NCBI RefSeq assembly: GCF_014651995.1
Contig: NZ_BMXY01000003.1
Coordinates: 284,669-348,668 of the forward strand
Origin: Cognatilysobacter xinjiangensis
Lineage (GTDB): Bacteria; Pseudomonadota; Gammaproteobacteria; Xanthomonadales; Xanthomonadaceae
Reading direction: 5' to 3'
DNA length: 64,000 nt
Shown: piece by piece, positions 9,190 through 19,860 of the stretch
Layout of the letters: every line of letters starts with the position of its first letter
Position numbering within the stretch: position 1 is the first letter of the stretch
The notes under the pieces: model-generated
What the model was told of the DNA's origin: nothing
Seen by the model: the letters and a program-made list of their open reading frames with translations, nothing else
Database searches by the model: none
Position numbers and translations under genes: made by a program

Positions 9190-12100
9190 TCAGGCCGCCG
9201 GCGGCTTCACGTCCCGACGCAGCTTGCGCCGCATCCAGCCGCCGAGATCGTCGACGACGGTGTACGCCGCCGGGATGACGACGAGGCTCAGCGCGGTGGA
9301 CGTGATCAGGCCGCCGATCACCGCCATCGCCATCGGACGGCGGAAGCTCGAATCGCCGGACAGGCCGAGCGCGATCGGCAGCATGCCGGCGCCCATCGCG
9401 ATGGTGGTCATGATCACCGGCCGCGCGCGCTTGCGACAGGCGTCGACCAGCGCATCGTGCTGGCTCATGCCCTGTTCGTCCTCGGCGATCACCGCGTAGT
9501 CGACCAGCAGGATCGAGTTCTTGGTGGCGATGCCGATCAGCATCAGCAGGCCGATCAGCGCCGGCAGCGACAGCATGTTGTTGGTGAGCAGCAACGCGCC
9601 GAACGCACCGCCCGCGCACAGCGGCACCGCGGTGAGGATGGTGAGCGGCTGCAGCGCGTGGTTGAACAGCAGCAGCAGCACCATGTAGATGCAGGCGATG
9701 CCGGCGATCATCGCGACGACGAAGCCGGTGAACAGCTCGACGAACACTTCCGCGTCGCCGGTATTGATGAAGCTCAGGCCGGCCGGCGGGTTCTTCACCG
9801 TCGGCAGCTGCTGCACTTGCTGCATCACCTCGCCCAGCGGCCGCCCGTTGAGCTCCGCGGTGAACGTCACGTTGCGCTGGCGCTCGTAGCGCGAGATCAC
9901 CGACGGACCGCTCCCGGGCACGATGTCGGCGACCGCCGCGAGCGGCACCGGCCCGTTGCGCCCCGGCACGCGCAGCTGCCCGATCAGCGCGGGATCGCGC
10001 AGCGTCTGCTGCGCGAAGCCGACGCGGATCGGGATCTGCCGCTCTGGCAGGTTGAGCTTGGCAAGGCGCTGCGTGTAGTCCCCGCTGGTGGCGATGCGCG
10101 CGGCCTCGGCGATGTCGGCGGTGGCGACGCCGAGGTCGGCCGCGCGCTGCGGGTCGGGCAGGATCTGGATTTCCGGCCGCAGCAGCGAGGCCGACGAGCT
10201 GATGCTGCCCAGCCCCTTGATGGTGTGCAGCTCGCGTTCCAGCGCGACCGCGGCCGTCTGCAACTGCTGCGGATCGTCGCCCGCCAGCACCAGCATCAGG
10301 TTCTCGCCCGGCTCGTTGGAGATGTAGGACAGGCGCACGCCGGGCAGGTCGGCCAGGCGCGTGCGTACCTCGCGCTCGAGCTGCTTCTGGTCGCGGTCGC
10401 GATCGCCCGCTTGGCCCCAGTCGAGCACCAGATTGGCCTTGCGCGGCTCGCCGACGCCGGTCTTGCCGGGATCGCCGACGTCCAGCACCGAACCCACCGT
10501 CGCATACACCTGCTTGAGCTCCGGGATCGACTTCAGCTTCGCGCGCGCCTGCTCGGTGAGCGCGACGGTCTCCTCCAGCCGCGTGCCCGGCGCGAGCTCG
10601 AGGCTGAGGTTGCTGCGGCCGATGTCGGTAAACGGAATGAAGGTGGTCGGGATCAGCGGCACCAGCAGGAGCGAGCCGACGAAGAACGCGGTCGCGATGC
10701 CCAAGGTCATCCAGCGATGGCGCAGCGCCGCGTCGACGAGGCCGAGGTAGCGCCGCATCAGCGGGCCTTCCTTCTCCTCCTCGCCGTGCGACTTGAGCTG
10801 GTAGGCCGCGATCATCGGCGTCAAAAGGCGCGCGACCAGCAGCGAGAACAGCACGGCGGTCGCGGCCGTCCAGCCGAATTCGCGGAAGAACTTGCCGGCG
10901 ATGCCGGGCATGAACGCGACCGGGATGAACACCGCGGCCAGCGTCATCGACGTCGCGATCACCGCGATGCCGATCTCGTCCGCGGCTTCGCGCGCGGCTT
11001 CCAGCGGCGTCTTGCCCATGCGCAGGTGGCGCACGATGTTCTCGATCTCGACGATCGCGTCGTCGACCAGGATGCCCACCACCACGCTCAGCGCCAGCAG
11101 CGTGATCATGTTGAGCGAGAAGCCCAGCCAGTACATCACCGCGAAGGTCGGGATGATCGACAGCGGCAGCGCGATCGCGGAGATCCACGTCGCGCGCCAG
11201 TCGCGCAGGAACAGCCAGACCACCGCGAGTGCGAGCAGCGCGCCCTCGAACAGCATCTCCATCGACGAGTGGTACGAGCGCTCGGTCTCGTCGACGGTGG
11301 AGGTCACCAGCTGGAAGGCGGTGCCGGGGTTCTGCTTCTGCAGCGTGTCGAGCGCGGCCTTCACTTCCTCGGCGACGGCGAGCTCGCTGGAGCCGCGCGT
11401 GCGCGAGATCGAGAACGCCACCACCGGCTTGCCGTCGAGCAGCGCGACCTGCGTGGGGTCGGCGGTCGCGTCGGTGATGCGCGCGAGCGTGCCGAGGCGC
11501 ACGCCGCGGCCGTCCGGCAGCGCGATCGCGAAATCCTCGAGCTGCTTCGCGTCCTGCACCGTGGCGATGGTGCGCAGCACCTGCTGGCCGCTGCCGAGTT
11601 CGGTGCGACCGCTCGGGCGCTCGACCTGCGTGCGCGCCAGCTGCTGGTTCACCGCGCCCGCGGTGATGCCGTAGGCCTGCAGCGCGTCGGGATCGAGGTC
11701 GATGCGCACCATGCGCTCGACGCCGCCCTGGCGCGACACCTGCGCCACGCCCGGCACGCCGAACAGCGCGCGGGTCACGTCGCGGTCGACGAACCACGAG
11801 AGCTCGTCCACGCCCATGCGGTCGGAGGCCACCGCGTAGGTCATCAGCGCGCCGCCGATGGTGACCTTGGTGACCAGCGGCTCCTGCACGTCCTGCGGCA
11901 GGTCGGCGCGGATGCGGCTGACCGCGGCGCGGGTGTCGTCGAGCGCGCTGGCGAGGTCGGTCTCGAGCTGGAATTCGATCGCGGTGGTGCTCACGCCCTC
12001 GGTCACCGAGGAGGTGACGCGCTTGACGCCGTCGAGCGTGGCGACCTGGTCCTCCACGCGCCGCGTGACCTCGGTCTCCAGCTGGCTCGGCGCCGCGCCC

Positions 12101-12258
12101 GGCTGGCTGATGGTGACCACCACCATCGGGAAGCTGACGTCGGGAAAGCGCGCGACCGGCAGCTTCCAGAAACCCCAGAGGCCCGCCACGCACAGCACGA
12201 AGAAGATCATCAGCGCCGGCAGCGGCCGGCGGATGGCCCAGGCCGAGACGTTGATCAT
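9190..12258 (-). CDS. RND-family efflux pump, HAE1 type
   Basis: This proton-driven inner-membrane transporter has 1022 residues, the full length for an AcrB/MdtB-like pump. TM4 carries GILVDDAIVEIENI (Asp399, Asp400), and TM10 carries IATKNSILLVDYA with the conserved Lys, so the proton relay looks intact. Two large periplasmic loops are present. The ATG overlaps the stop of the adaptor gene (ATGA). There is no outer-membrane channel gene beside it, so it probably uses a shared TolC. Substrates cannot be told from sequence alone. Confidence 0.95.
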   Translation of the reverse strand: MINVSAWAIRRPLPALMIFFVLCVAGLWGFWKLPVARFPDVSFPMVVVTISQPGAAPSQLETEVTRRVEDQVATLDGVKRVTSSVTEGVSTTAIEFQLETDLASALDDTRAAVSRIRADLPQDVQEPLVTKVTIGGALMTYAVASDRMGVDELSWFVDRDVTRALFGVPGVAQVSRQGGVERMVRIDLDPDALQAYGITAGAVNQQLARTQVERPSGRTELGSGQQVLRTIATVQDAKQLEDFAIALPDGRGVRLGTLARITDATADPTQVALLDGKPVVAFSISRTRGSSELAVAEEVKAALDTLQKQNPGTAFQLVTSTVDETERSYHSSMEMLFEGALLALAVVWLFLRDWRATWISAIALPLSIIPTFAVMYWLGFSLNMITLLALSVVVGILVDDAIVEIENIVRHLRMGKTPLEAAREAADEIGIAVIATSMTLAAVFIPVAFMPGIAGKFFREFGWTAATAVLFSLLVARLLTPMIAAYQLKSHGEEEKEGPLMRRYLGLVDAALRHRWMTLGIATAFFVGSLLLVPLIPTTFIPFTDIGRSNLSLELAPGTRLEETVALTEQARAKLKSIPELKQVYATVGSVLDVGDPGKTGVGEPRKANLVLDWGQAGDRDRDQKQLEREVRTRLADLPGVRLSYISNEPGENLMLVLAGDDPQQLQTAAVALERELHTIKGLGSISSSASLLRPEIQILPDPQRAADLGVATADIAEAARIATSGDYTQRLAKLNLPERQIPIRVGFAQQTLRDPALIGQLRVPGRNGPVPLAAVADIVPGSGPSVISRYERQRNVTFTAELNGRPLGEVMQQVQQLPTVKNPPAGLSFINTGDAEVFVELFTGFVVAMIAGIACIYMVLLLLFNHALQPLTILTAVPLCAGGAFGALLLTNNMLSLPALIGLLMLIGIATKNSILLVDYAVIAEDEQGMSQHDALVDACRKRARPVIMTTIAMGAGMLPIALGLSGDSSFRRPMAMAVIGGLITSTALSLVVIPAAYTVVDDLGGWMRRKLRRDVKPPAA

Positions 12259-13364
12259 CGGGTCGCGCCCGTGCCCGTTACCGCGGGGGCCGCGGCCGTC
12301 GCCGGCACCACGCGCACCGGGTCGCCGTCGCCGAGGAAGCCGGCGCCCTGCTCGACCACCTGCGCGCCCGCCTGCAGGCCGCCGAGGATCTCGACCTTGC
12401 CGGCGGTCTCGGTGCCGGTGCGCACGCGCAGGCGGCGCGCGACGTTCTTGCCATCGACGGTGAACACATACGGGTTGCCGTCGCGCTGAACCACCGACGT
12501 CGCCGGCACCACCAGCGCGCGCGCCGCGCCGACCAGGATGCGGCCGGGCAGGTAGGCACCGGCGCGCAGGCCGTCGGGCTCGGGCAGGTCGGCATAGACC
12601 GTGGCGGTGCGGGTATCGGCGTCGACGCCCGGCGGCACGGCACGCACCTCGCCTTCGACATCACCCCCGGATGGCGACCGGATCACCACCGGATCGCCGA
12701 CGTTCACCGCCGACAGCTCCGCATCGGCGAGTTCGGCGCGCCATTCCAGCCGGCCGTCGCGGATCAGCCCGATCAGCTCGGTGCCGCCGGCGACGATCTG
12801 CCCGGGCTGCACGTTGCGCTTGCTGACGATGCCGTCGGCCGGCGCGCGCAGCTGCGCGTAGCTGCGGCGCAGGCGCGCGGCGTCCAGCGAGGCGCGGGCG
12901 GTGGCCACGCGCGCATTGGCCTGGTCGCGCGCGGCACGCAGCTCGTCGACCTGCCCGGCCGAGATGTACTTCTCGCGCAGCAGCGGCTCGGCGCGGCGCA
13001 GGTTGGCCTGCGCCAGCGACGCGGCGGCCTGGGCCTCGCGATGGCTGGCCTCGGCCTGCTGCAGTTCGCTGTCGAGCGTGCGCGCGTCCAGCTCCAGCAG
13101 CACCTGACCCTGGCGCACGAAGTCGCCGACGTCGACGTACAGCCCGGTGACCCGCAGCCCCGTCACCTCGACTCCGAGCTGCATCTCCTCGCGCGCGGCC
13201 ACGGGGCCGGACACGCGGATCTCGCGCGGAATCTCCTCGACGCGCGCGGGCACCACCGTCACCGCCATCGCCGGCGAGGCCTCGGGGGCCGCTTCGTCCT
13301 TCTTCCCGCAGCCGGCGAGCGCGAGCCCGGCCACCACGAACGCCATCCAGTGCCGCTTGGTCAT
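12255..13364 (-). CDS. RND periplasmic adaptor lipoprotein
   Basis: This is the membrane-fusion partner of the RND pump, 369 residues. A lipoprotein signal ends LALAGC (Cys19). The lipoyl halves VDVGDFVRQGQVLLELDA and LRAPADGIVSKRNVQPGQ flank a coiled hairpin rich in Ala/Arg/Glu (about residues 85-160). It is first in a two-gene operon whose stop overlaps the pump start. The start at 13364 gives a clean signal peptide; longer in-frame versions do not. Confidence 0.92.
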   Translation of the reverse strand: MTKRHWMAFVVAGLALAGCGKKDEAAPEASPAMAVTVVPARVEEIPREIRVSGPVAAREEMQLGVEVTGLRVTGLYVDVGDFVRQGQVLLELDARTLDSELQQAEASHREAQAAASLAQANLRRAEPLLREKYISAGQVDELRAARDQANARVATARASLDAARLRRSYAQLRAPADGIVSKRNVQPGQIVAGGTELIGLIRDGRLEWRAELADAELSAVNVGDPVVIRSPSGGDVEGEVRAVPPGVDADTRTATVYADLPEPDGLRAGAYLPGRILVGAARALVVPATSVVQRDGNPYVFTVDGKNVARRLRVRTGTETAGKVEILGGLQAGAQVVEQGAGFLGDGDPVRVVPATAAAPAVTGTGATR

Positions 13365-13450
13365 CAGTCGAACCTTTGGGGCCTGCCGGCCCGATGGCCG
13401 ACAAGGATACGGAGGGGTATGTCGAGGCGGCAGTAGGCCGTCGGGGGGCC

Positions 13451-13855
13451 TCAGGCCGCGCCGTTCCGGTACTGCAGCAGGTCCCAGCGGTTGCCGTAGA
13501 GATCCACGAACACCGCCACCGTGCCGTAGGGCTGCTCCACGGGCGGGCGGATGAACTCGACGCCGGCTGCGAGGAAGCGTTCGTAATCGCGCCGGAAGTC
13601 GTCCGTCTGCAGGAACAGGAACACGCGGCCGCCGGTCTGGTCGCCGACGCGCGCGGCCTGCTCGGGCGTCGACGCGCGGGCGAGCAGCAGCGTGGCGCCG
13701 GTCGCGCCCGGCGGCGCGATGACCACCCATCGCTTGTCCTGCTCGGGCTGGTAGGTGTCCTCGACCAGTTCGAAGCCGAGCCGGCCGACATAGAACTCGA
13801 GCGCCTCGTCGTAATCGCGCACGACGAGTGCGACATGCGCGATCGACTGGCGCAT
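13451..13855 (-). CDS. VOC-superfamily protein (glyoxalase/bleomycin-resistance fold)
   Basis: A 134-residue single-domain VOC protein opens with IAHVALVVRDYDEALEFYV and later has GVEFIRPPVEQPYGTVAVF and DLYGNRWDLLQ, the two beta-alpha-beta-beta-beta halves. His7 and later Glu/Asp residues could bind a metal. The substrate is unknown. The ATG overlaps the tatD stop (TGATG), so it is translationally coupled to tatD. Confidence 0.85.
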   Translation of the reverse strand: MRQSIAHVALVVRDYDEALEFYVGRLGFELVEDTYQPEQDKRWVVIAPPGATGATLLLARASTPEQAARVGDQTGGRVFLFLQTDDFRRDYERFLAAGVEFIRPPVEQPYGTVAVFVDLYGNRWDLLQYRNGAA

Positions 13856-14652
13856 CAGCCGGCCGCCGGCAGCCGGAAGAACGCGCGCGCCGTCGCCGTG
13901 CTGGCCGCGGCGGCCGCCTCGACGGTCTCGCCGCGATCGCGCGCCAGTTCCTCGACGATGTGCGCGAGGAAGGCGGGCTCGTTGCGGCGGTCCTTGGGCG
14001 TCGGCTTCAGCGTGCGGGGCAGCAGGTAGGGCGCGTCGGTCTCGATCATCAGCCGGTTCGCCGGGATGTGCGGCACGATCTCGCGCAGGTGCTGGCCGCG
14101 GCGCTCGTCGCAGAGCCAGCCGGTGATGCCGATGTGCCAGTCGCGGTCGAGGTAGGCGAAGGCCTCCTCGCGCGTGCCGGTGAAGCAGTGCACCACCGCC
14201 GGCCCGAGCCGGCCCTCGAAGTTCTTCATGATCGCGACGAAGTCGTCGTGCGCATCGCGCTGGTGCAGGAACAAGGGCTTGCCGGTGTCGACGGCCGTCT
14301 GCAGTTGCATCTCGAACGCGCGCCGCTGCGCCGGGCGCGGCGAGAAGTCGCGGAAGTAGTCCAGCCCGCATTCGCCGACGGCGACCACTTCGTCGTGCGC
14401 GAGCAGCGCGCGCATCTCGGCATCGCATTCGGCGGTGTACTCGACCGCGTGGTGCGGATGCACGCCCGCCGTCGCGAACAGCACGCCCGGATGCGACTGC
14501 GCGAGTTCCAGCGCCTTCGGCGAATGCTCGCGGCTCGCGCCGGTCACCACCATCTGCGCGACGCCGGCCGCGCGTGCGCGCGCCAGCACCTCGTCGCGAT
14601 CGCGGTCGAAGGACTCGTGGGTGAGGTTGGCGCCGATGTCGAGGAGCTGCAC
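13855..14652 (-). CDS. tatD: TatD-family metal-dependent deoxyribonuclease
   Basis: This cytoplasmic two-metal hydrolase of the TIM-barrel amidohydrolase group is a 3'-5' exonuclease linked to DNA repair in E. coli. The opening DIGANLTHESFDRDRDEV matches TatD proper rather than YcfH. Ligand motifs GVHPHHA, GECGLDYFRDF, FLHQRDAHDD, HCFTG and ETDAPYL are all present. I chose GTG 14652 (265 residues, family 260). The in-frame ATG at 14679 directly abuts a TATCCT that looks like a -10. Confidence 0.9.
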   Translation of the reverse strand: MQLLDIGANLTHESFDRDRDEVLARARAAGVAQMVVTGASREHSPKALELAQSHPGVLFATAGVHPHHAVEYTAECDAEMRALLAHDEVVAVGECGLDYFRDFSPRPAQRRAFEMQLQTAVDTGKPLFLHQRDAHDDFVAIMKNFEGRLGPAVVHCFTGTREEAFAYLDRDWHIGITGWLCDERRGQHLREIVPHIPANRLMIETDAPYLLPRTLKPTPKDRRNEPAFLAHIVEELARDRGETVEAAAAASTATARAFFRLPAAG

Positions 14653-14774
14653 GGGTCGGGCTCGCGGAACGGGCCGCATAGGATAGCGACGCGCCGCGAC
14701 GCAACGCCGGGTGCAAGCGGCCTCGCGCCGCCGATCGTCGTCGACGTTTCCGCCTTGGCAGCGCTCGCACGCGG

Positions 14775-14802
14775 TTGAGCCGCGATGGCGGCCCTCTATG
14801 CT
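14775..14802 (+). promoter_or_regulatory. Sigma-70 promoter of hrpB, probably leaderless
   Basis: TTGAGC (14775-14780), a 16-bp spacer, then TATGCT (14797-14802). The in-frame GTG at 14809 sits exactly where transcription should begin, and no ribosome site precedes it, so the mRNA is probably leaderless. The promoter overlaps the upstream ATG at 14785, which argues against that start. Confidence 0.6.
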
Positions 14803-14808
14803 TGTCGC

Positions 14809-17319
14809 GTGAATCGGCCCGCGTTCCCCATCGACCCCCTGCTGCCGCGCATCCGCGAGTCGCTCGCCGCGCATCCGCGCCTGGTGCTGGAGGCGCCGCC
14901 CGGCGCCGGCAAGACCACGCAGGTGCCGCCGGCGCTGCTGGATGCGCCGTGGCTGGACGGACGGAAGATCCTGATGCTGGAACCGCGCCGCGTGGCCGCG
15001 CGCGCGGCGGCCACGTTCATGGCGAAGAGCCGCGGCGAGGAGGTCGGCCGCACGGTCGGCTACCGCATCCGCTTCGAGAACCGCGTCTGCGCCGACACGC
15101 GCATCGAGGTCGTCACCGAAGGCATCCTCACCCGCATGCTGCAGGACGATCCGATGCTCGAGGGCATCGGCGCGATCCTGTTCGACGAGTTCCACGAGCG
15201 CCACATGGCCGCCGACCTCGGCCTCGCGCTCGCGCTCGACGTGCAGGCGCAGCTGCGCGAGGACCTGCGCATCGTGGTGATGAGCGCCACGCTCGACGGC
15301 GAACGGCTCGCGCAGTTCCTCGACGCGCCGCGTCTGTCGAGCGAAGGGCGCAGCTATCCCGTCGACATCGCGCATTTCCCCGCGCGTCGCGACGAGAAGA
15401 CCGAGCACCAGGTGCGCCGCGCGATCGATCACGCGATCGCCGCGCATCCGGGCGACGTGCTGGTGTTCCTGCCCGGCCAGCGCGAAATCTCCCGCGTCCA
15501 GCAACTCGTCGAGCACGTCGACGCCGAGGTGCTCGCGCTGCACGGCGAATTGCCCGTCGAACAGCAGTCGCGCGTGCTGCAGCCCGCGCCCGATGCGCGG
15601 CGTCGCGTGGTGCTCGCCACCAACGTCGCCGAATCCAGCGTCACCCTGCCCGGCGTGCGCGTGGTGATCGACACCGGCCTCGCGCGCGAGCCCCGCTTCG
15701 ATCCGGTGAGCGGGTTTTCGCGGCTGGACGTGGTGCCGATCGCGCAGGCCTCGGCCGATCAGCGCGCGGGTCGTGCCGGCCGCGTCGCCGACGGCTGGGC
15801 GTACCGCCTGTGGCCGCAGTCGCAACGGCTGGAGCCGCAGCGCAGGCCGGAGATCGCGCAGGTCGACCTGTCCGGCCTCGCGCTCGAACTCGCGCTCTGG
15901 GGCGGCAGCGACCTGCGCTTTCCCGACGCGCCGCCGACGGGCGCGTTCAACGCCGCACGCGACCTGCTGCAACGCCTGGGCGCGCTCGACGGCGCGACGG
16001 TCACGTCGCTCGGCAAACGCATGCTCGCGCTGGGCACGCATCCACGCCTGGCGGCGATGCTGCTCGCACCCGCGGATGCGCGCGAGCAGGCGCTGGCCTG
16101 CGACCTCGCCGCGCTGATCGAAGCGCGCGATCCGCTGCGCGCCGCGCCGGGCCGCCCACGCAGCGACGCGCTCGCCGATCGCTGGCAGGCCCTCGCCGCG
16201 TTCCGCGCAGGACGCGTGCCCCCCGAGGCCTCGCGCAGCGCGCTCGCGCAGATCGACCAGGCCGCGAAGCAGTGGCGCCGACGCCTGCGGCTCGACGCCG
16301 CGCCGCCGTCGCACGCCCCGCCGCATGCGCTCGGCGACGTGCTGCTGCACGCCTTCCCCGACCGCATCGCGCGCCGCCATCCGGTCGACGCGCTGCGCTA
16401 CCAGCTCGCCAGCGGTCGCACCGTGCGCCTGTTCGACGACTCGCTGCTGCGCGGCGAGCCGTGGCTGGTCGTCAACGAACTGCGCGACGAGATGCGCGAC
16501 GCGCGCATCCTGCAGGCCGCGCCGCTCGACGAGGCGCGGCTGGAGCGCGACTTCCCGCAGCGCTTCGTGAACGAGGATCGCGTGGTCTGGGACATGGACG
16601 CGCGCGCGATCAGCGCGGTGCGCGAGCGGCGTTTCGATCGCATCGTGCTGGAGTCGAAGCCGCTGCCGAAGCCCGACCCGTCGCGCTATGCCGACGCGCT
16701 CGTCGATGCCGTGCGCCAGCTCGGCCTCGATGCGCTGCCCTGGACCGATTCGCTGCGCCAGTGGCGCGATCGCGTGCGCGGCCTGCGTGCGTGGATGCCC
16801 GAGCTCGCCGATGCATTGCCGGACCTGTCCGACGGTGCACTGCTGGCGACGCTCGATACCTGGCTCAAGCCCGCGCTGTCGGGCAAGACGCGGCTCGATG
16901 CGCTGGGCGAGCAGGAGCTCGGCGAGGCGCTGAAGTCGAACGTCGACTGGGCCACGCGCCAGCGCGTCGACGCGCTCGCGCCACTGCGCATCGCCGTGCC
17001 GTCCGGCATGGAGCGCGCGATTGCCTATGCGACGGATGCGGACGGCACGCCGCAGTCCCCGGTGCTCGCAGTGAAGCTGCAGGAACTGTTCGGCCTCGCC
17101 GATACGCCGCGCATCGCCGATGGGCGCGTGCCGCTCACGCTGCACCTGCTGTCGCCCGCAGGCCGCCCGCTGCAGGTCACGCAGGACCTGCGCGGCTTCT
17201 GGGAACGCACGTACCCGGAAGTGAAGAAGGAAATGAAGGGCCGCTACCCCAAGCATCCCTGGCCCGACGATCCGTGGACCGCGACCGCCACGCATCGCGC
17301 CAAGCCGCGCGGCACCTGA
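14809..17319 (+). CDS. hrpB: ATP-dependent RNA helicase HrpB
   Basis: This large DEAH-type superfamily 2 helicase has 836 residues (family about 810-840). The P-loop is APPGAGKTTQVP, motif Ia EPRRVAARA, motif II DEFHER (the form typical of HrpB), motif III SATLDG, motif V ATNVAESSVTLPG and motif VI QRAGRAGRV. An HA2/HrpB C-terminal domain ends EVKKEMKGRYPKHPWPDDPW. The GTG start follows from promoter position; an ATG at 14785 is in frame. This is not the type III secretion regulator of the same name. Confidence 0.93.
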   Translation: MNRPAFPIDPLLPRIRESLAAHPRLVLEAPPGAGKTTQVPPALLDAPWLDGRKILMLEPRRVAARAAATFMAKSRGEEVGRTVGYRIRFENRVCADTRIEVVTEGILTRMLQDDPMLEGIGAILFDEFHERHMAADLGLALALDVQAQLREDLRIVVMSATLDGERLAQFLDAPRLSSEGRSYPVDIAHFPARRDEKTEHQVRRAIDHAIAAHPGDVLVFLPGQREISRVQQLVEHVDAEVLALHGELPVEQQSRVLQPAPDARRRVVLATNVAESSVTLPGVRVVIDTGLAREPRFDPVSGFSRLDVVPIAQASADQRAGRAGRVADGWAYRLWPQSQRLEPQRRPEIAQVDLSGLALELALWGGSDLRFPDAPPTGAFNAARDLLQRLGALDGATVTSLGKRMLALGTHPRLAAMLLAPADAREQALACDLAALIEARDPLRAAPGRPRSDALADRWQALAAFRAGRVPPEASRSALAQIDQAAKQWRRRLRLDAAPPSHAPPHALGDVLLHAFPDRIARRHPVDALRYQLASGRTVRLFDDSLLRGEPWLVVNELRDEMRDARILQAAPLDEARLERDFPQRFVNEDRVVWDMDARAISAVRERRFDRIVLESKPLPKPDPSRYADALVDAVRQLGLDALPWTDSLRQWRDRVRGLRAWMPELADALPDLSDGALLATLDTWLKPALSGKTRLDALGEQELGEALKSNVDWATRQRVDALAPLRIAVPSGMERAIAYATDADGTPQSPVLAVKLQELFGLADTPRIADGRVPLTLHLLSPAGRPLQVTQDLRGFWERTYPEVKKEMKGRYPKHPWPDDPWTATATHRAKPRGT

Positions 17320-17422
17320 GCTCGCGCGCAGCAAGCGGCCATTCAGCCGACGGCGCCGTCTCTCACGCCGCATCGACGATAGCGGCGGGACATTGAGCGC
17401 CGATCAACGAAGGACTTCGACG

Positions 17423-17845
17423 ATGAACAGGCTGGATTCTCTGTCCGAACGCGCTCTCGACCTGGCCGGCCATGCGGGCGATTCGCTCCGCAGCCTCGCG
17501 CCGAAGGCGTCGACCCTGCTCAACAGCGGCATGAAGCTCGGCGCCGCGCGCGCCGGTGCGCGTGCCGGCCTCGCGGTGGTGCGCCGCAATCCCGTCATCG
17601 CGGTCGCCACGCTCGCCGGCGCCGGCCTGCTCTGGTACGCCGCGCGCCGCCGCGCCCAGCGCGCCGAGAACGGCAACGGCGAGGGCGAAACCATCGAGGG
17701 CAGCGCGCGCCGCATCGAGACGCGCAGTGCCGACAAGAGCGGCGGGCGCAGCGCGTCGCGTCGCAACAGCAGCGGCACCACCACGCGTCGCAGCGGCAGC
17801 GGCAGCCGTTCGCGTGCCACGCGCGAGTCGCGCACGCAGCACTGA
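17423..17845 (+). CDS. Small membrane-anchored protein with basic Ser/Arg-rich tail
   Basis: A 140-residue protein is preceded by GAAGGAC at a good ribosome-site distance. An amphipathic N-terminal part (residues 1-50) leads to a single membrane segment (PVIAVATLAGAGLLWYAARR, about 57-76). The low-complexity tail is rich in Ser, Arg, Thr and Gly. The N-terminus resembles DUF883/ElaB-like or phasin-like stress proteins in layout, but I see no firm match. It is monocistronic with a strong terminator. Confidence 0.7.
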   Translation: MNRLDSLSERALDLAGHAGDSLRSLAPKASTLLNSGMKLGAARAGARAGLAVVRRNPVIAVATLAGAGLLWYAARRRAQRAENGNGEGETIEGSARRIETRSADKSGGRSASRRNSSGTTTRRSGSGSRSRATRESRTQH

Positions 17846-17875
17846 GTTCGACGGGAAGGTCGGCCCGGGCCGACC

Positions 17876-17908
17876 CGACGATGCCGCCGGTTTCCGGCGG
17901 CATCGTCG
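17876..17908 (+). terminator. Strong intrinsic terminator
   Basis: A perfect 15-bp stem (17876-17890 with 17894-17908) has a TTT loop, followed by TTTC. It sits 31 bp after the preceding stop codon. Immediately upstream is an 18-bp perfect palindrome (17858-17875). The rest of the gap to 18125 shows nothing recognisable. Confidence 0.75.
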
Positions 17909-18125
17909 TTTCTGCAGCCCGAAACCCTTCGCGAGGTTGCGGTTGCCGTCATTCGGATCGCAGCCCGTGACGCATCGGCCGCGCGACGACTACCGAAGTA
18001 AGCCCGCGAGGCCGGCCGACGACGCAGTCGCGCACCATGCACCGAGCTCCGGTGCACGCACGCCGCCGCGCGATCGCAGTGGAGTGTCAATGAACCGCGG
18101 CGCCGCGCACGGCGGCGACCGCGGC

Positions 18126-19205
<1,080 letters not shown>

Positions 19206-19323
19206 TCGTCCTCTCGTGCGCGCCGATCCGTGGCGCATTCAGGAAGCGCCGACGTTATCAGACGGGCTCGTTTTATGCCGTGCGCCCTATTCAGGTTGAG
19301 TGAACGATTCACTCGCGTCGACG

Positions 19324-19860
19324 TCACGCAAGGCGGCGCCATTCGCCTGGCGCGAGGGTATCCAGCGCGTGCGCACCGATGGCCACGCGCACCAGTCGCA
19401 ACGTCGGCAGGCCGACCGCGGCGGTCATGCGCCGCACCTGGCGGTTGCGGCCTTCGGTGATCGTGATCTCGAGCCACGCGTCTGGCACCGTCTTGCGAAA
19501 GCGCACCGGCGGATCGCGCGGCCACAGCGCCGGCGCGTCGATGCGCTGCACGCGCGCCGGGCGTGTCGGGCCGTCGTTGAGCTCGACGCCACGGCGCAGC
19601 GCGTCGAGCTGCGCCGGCTGCGGTTCGCCCTCGACCTGCACCCAGTAGGTCTTGGGCTGCTTGTGGCGCGGATCGGTGAGCCGGTGCGCGAGCCCGCCGT
19701 CGTCGGTGAGCAGCAGCAGGCCCTCGCTGTCGTAATCGAGCCGCCCCGCCGCGTACACGCCGGGTGGCAGGCCCAAGCCGGCGAGCGTCGGACGCGGCGG
19801 CGTGCTGCGATCGGTGAACTGGCAGAGCACGCCGTAGGGCTTGTTGAAGGCGATCAGCAC
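19324..19860 (-). CDS. rluE: 23S rRNA pseudouridine synthase RluE
   Basis: This RsuA-type pseudouridine synthase of 178 residues isomerises a uridine of 23S rRNA helix 89 in E. coli (U2457). [13 protein letters not shown], the catalytic [14 protein letters not shown] (catalytic Asp), [11 protein letters not shown] and [17 protein letters not shown] match RluE closely. The N-terminal S4 domain found in RsuA is absent, as in RluE. The GTG start lies inside the end of the preceding membrane-protein gene (7-bp overlap). Confidence 0.9.
   Translation of the reverse strand: MLIAFNKPYGVLCQFTDRSTPPRPTLAGLGLPPGVYAAGRLDYDSEGLLLLTDDGGLAHRLTDPRHKQPKTYWVQVEGEPQPAQLDALRRGVELNDGPTRPARVQRIDAPALWPRDPPVRFRKTVPDAWLEITITEGRNRQVRRMTAAVGLPTLRLVRVAIGAHALDTLAPGEWRRLA

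Noticed and set aside
9169..12489. 1106-codon open frame on the plus strand opposite the RND pump
   Set aside because: It mirrors the pump gene in reverse and its translation is Arg/His/Gln low-complexity with no domain. Such antisense frames are expected at this GC content.
14809..17319. hrpB as a type III secretion regulator
   Set aside because: The product is a DEAH helicase; the shared name is coincidental and no secretion genes are present.
13855..17373. 1172-codon open frame on the minus strand through tatD and opposite hrpB
   Set aside because: Only its last part is tatD. The rest is an antisense shadow of hrpB with no family features.
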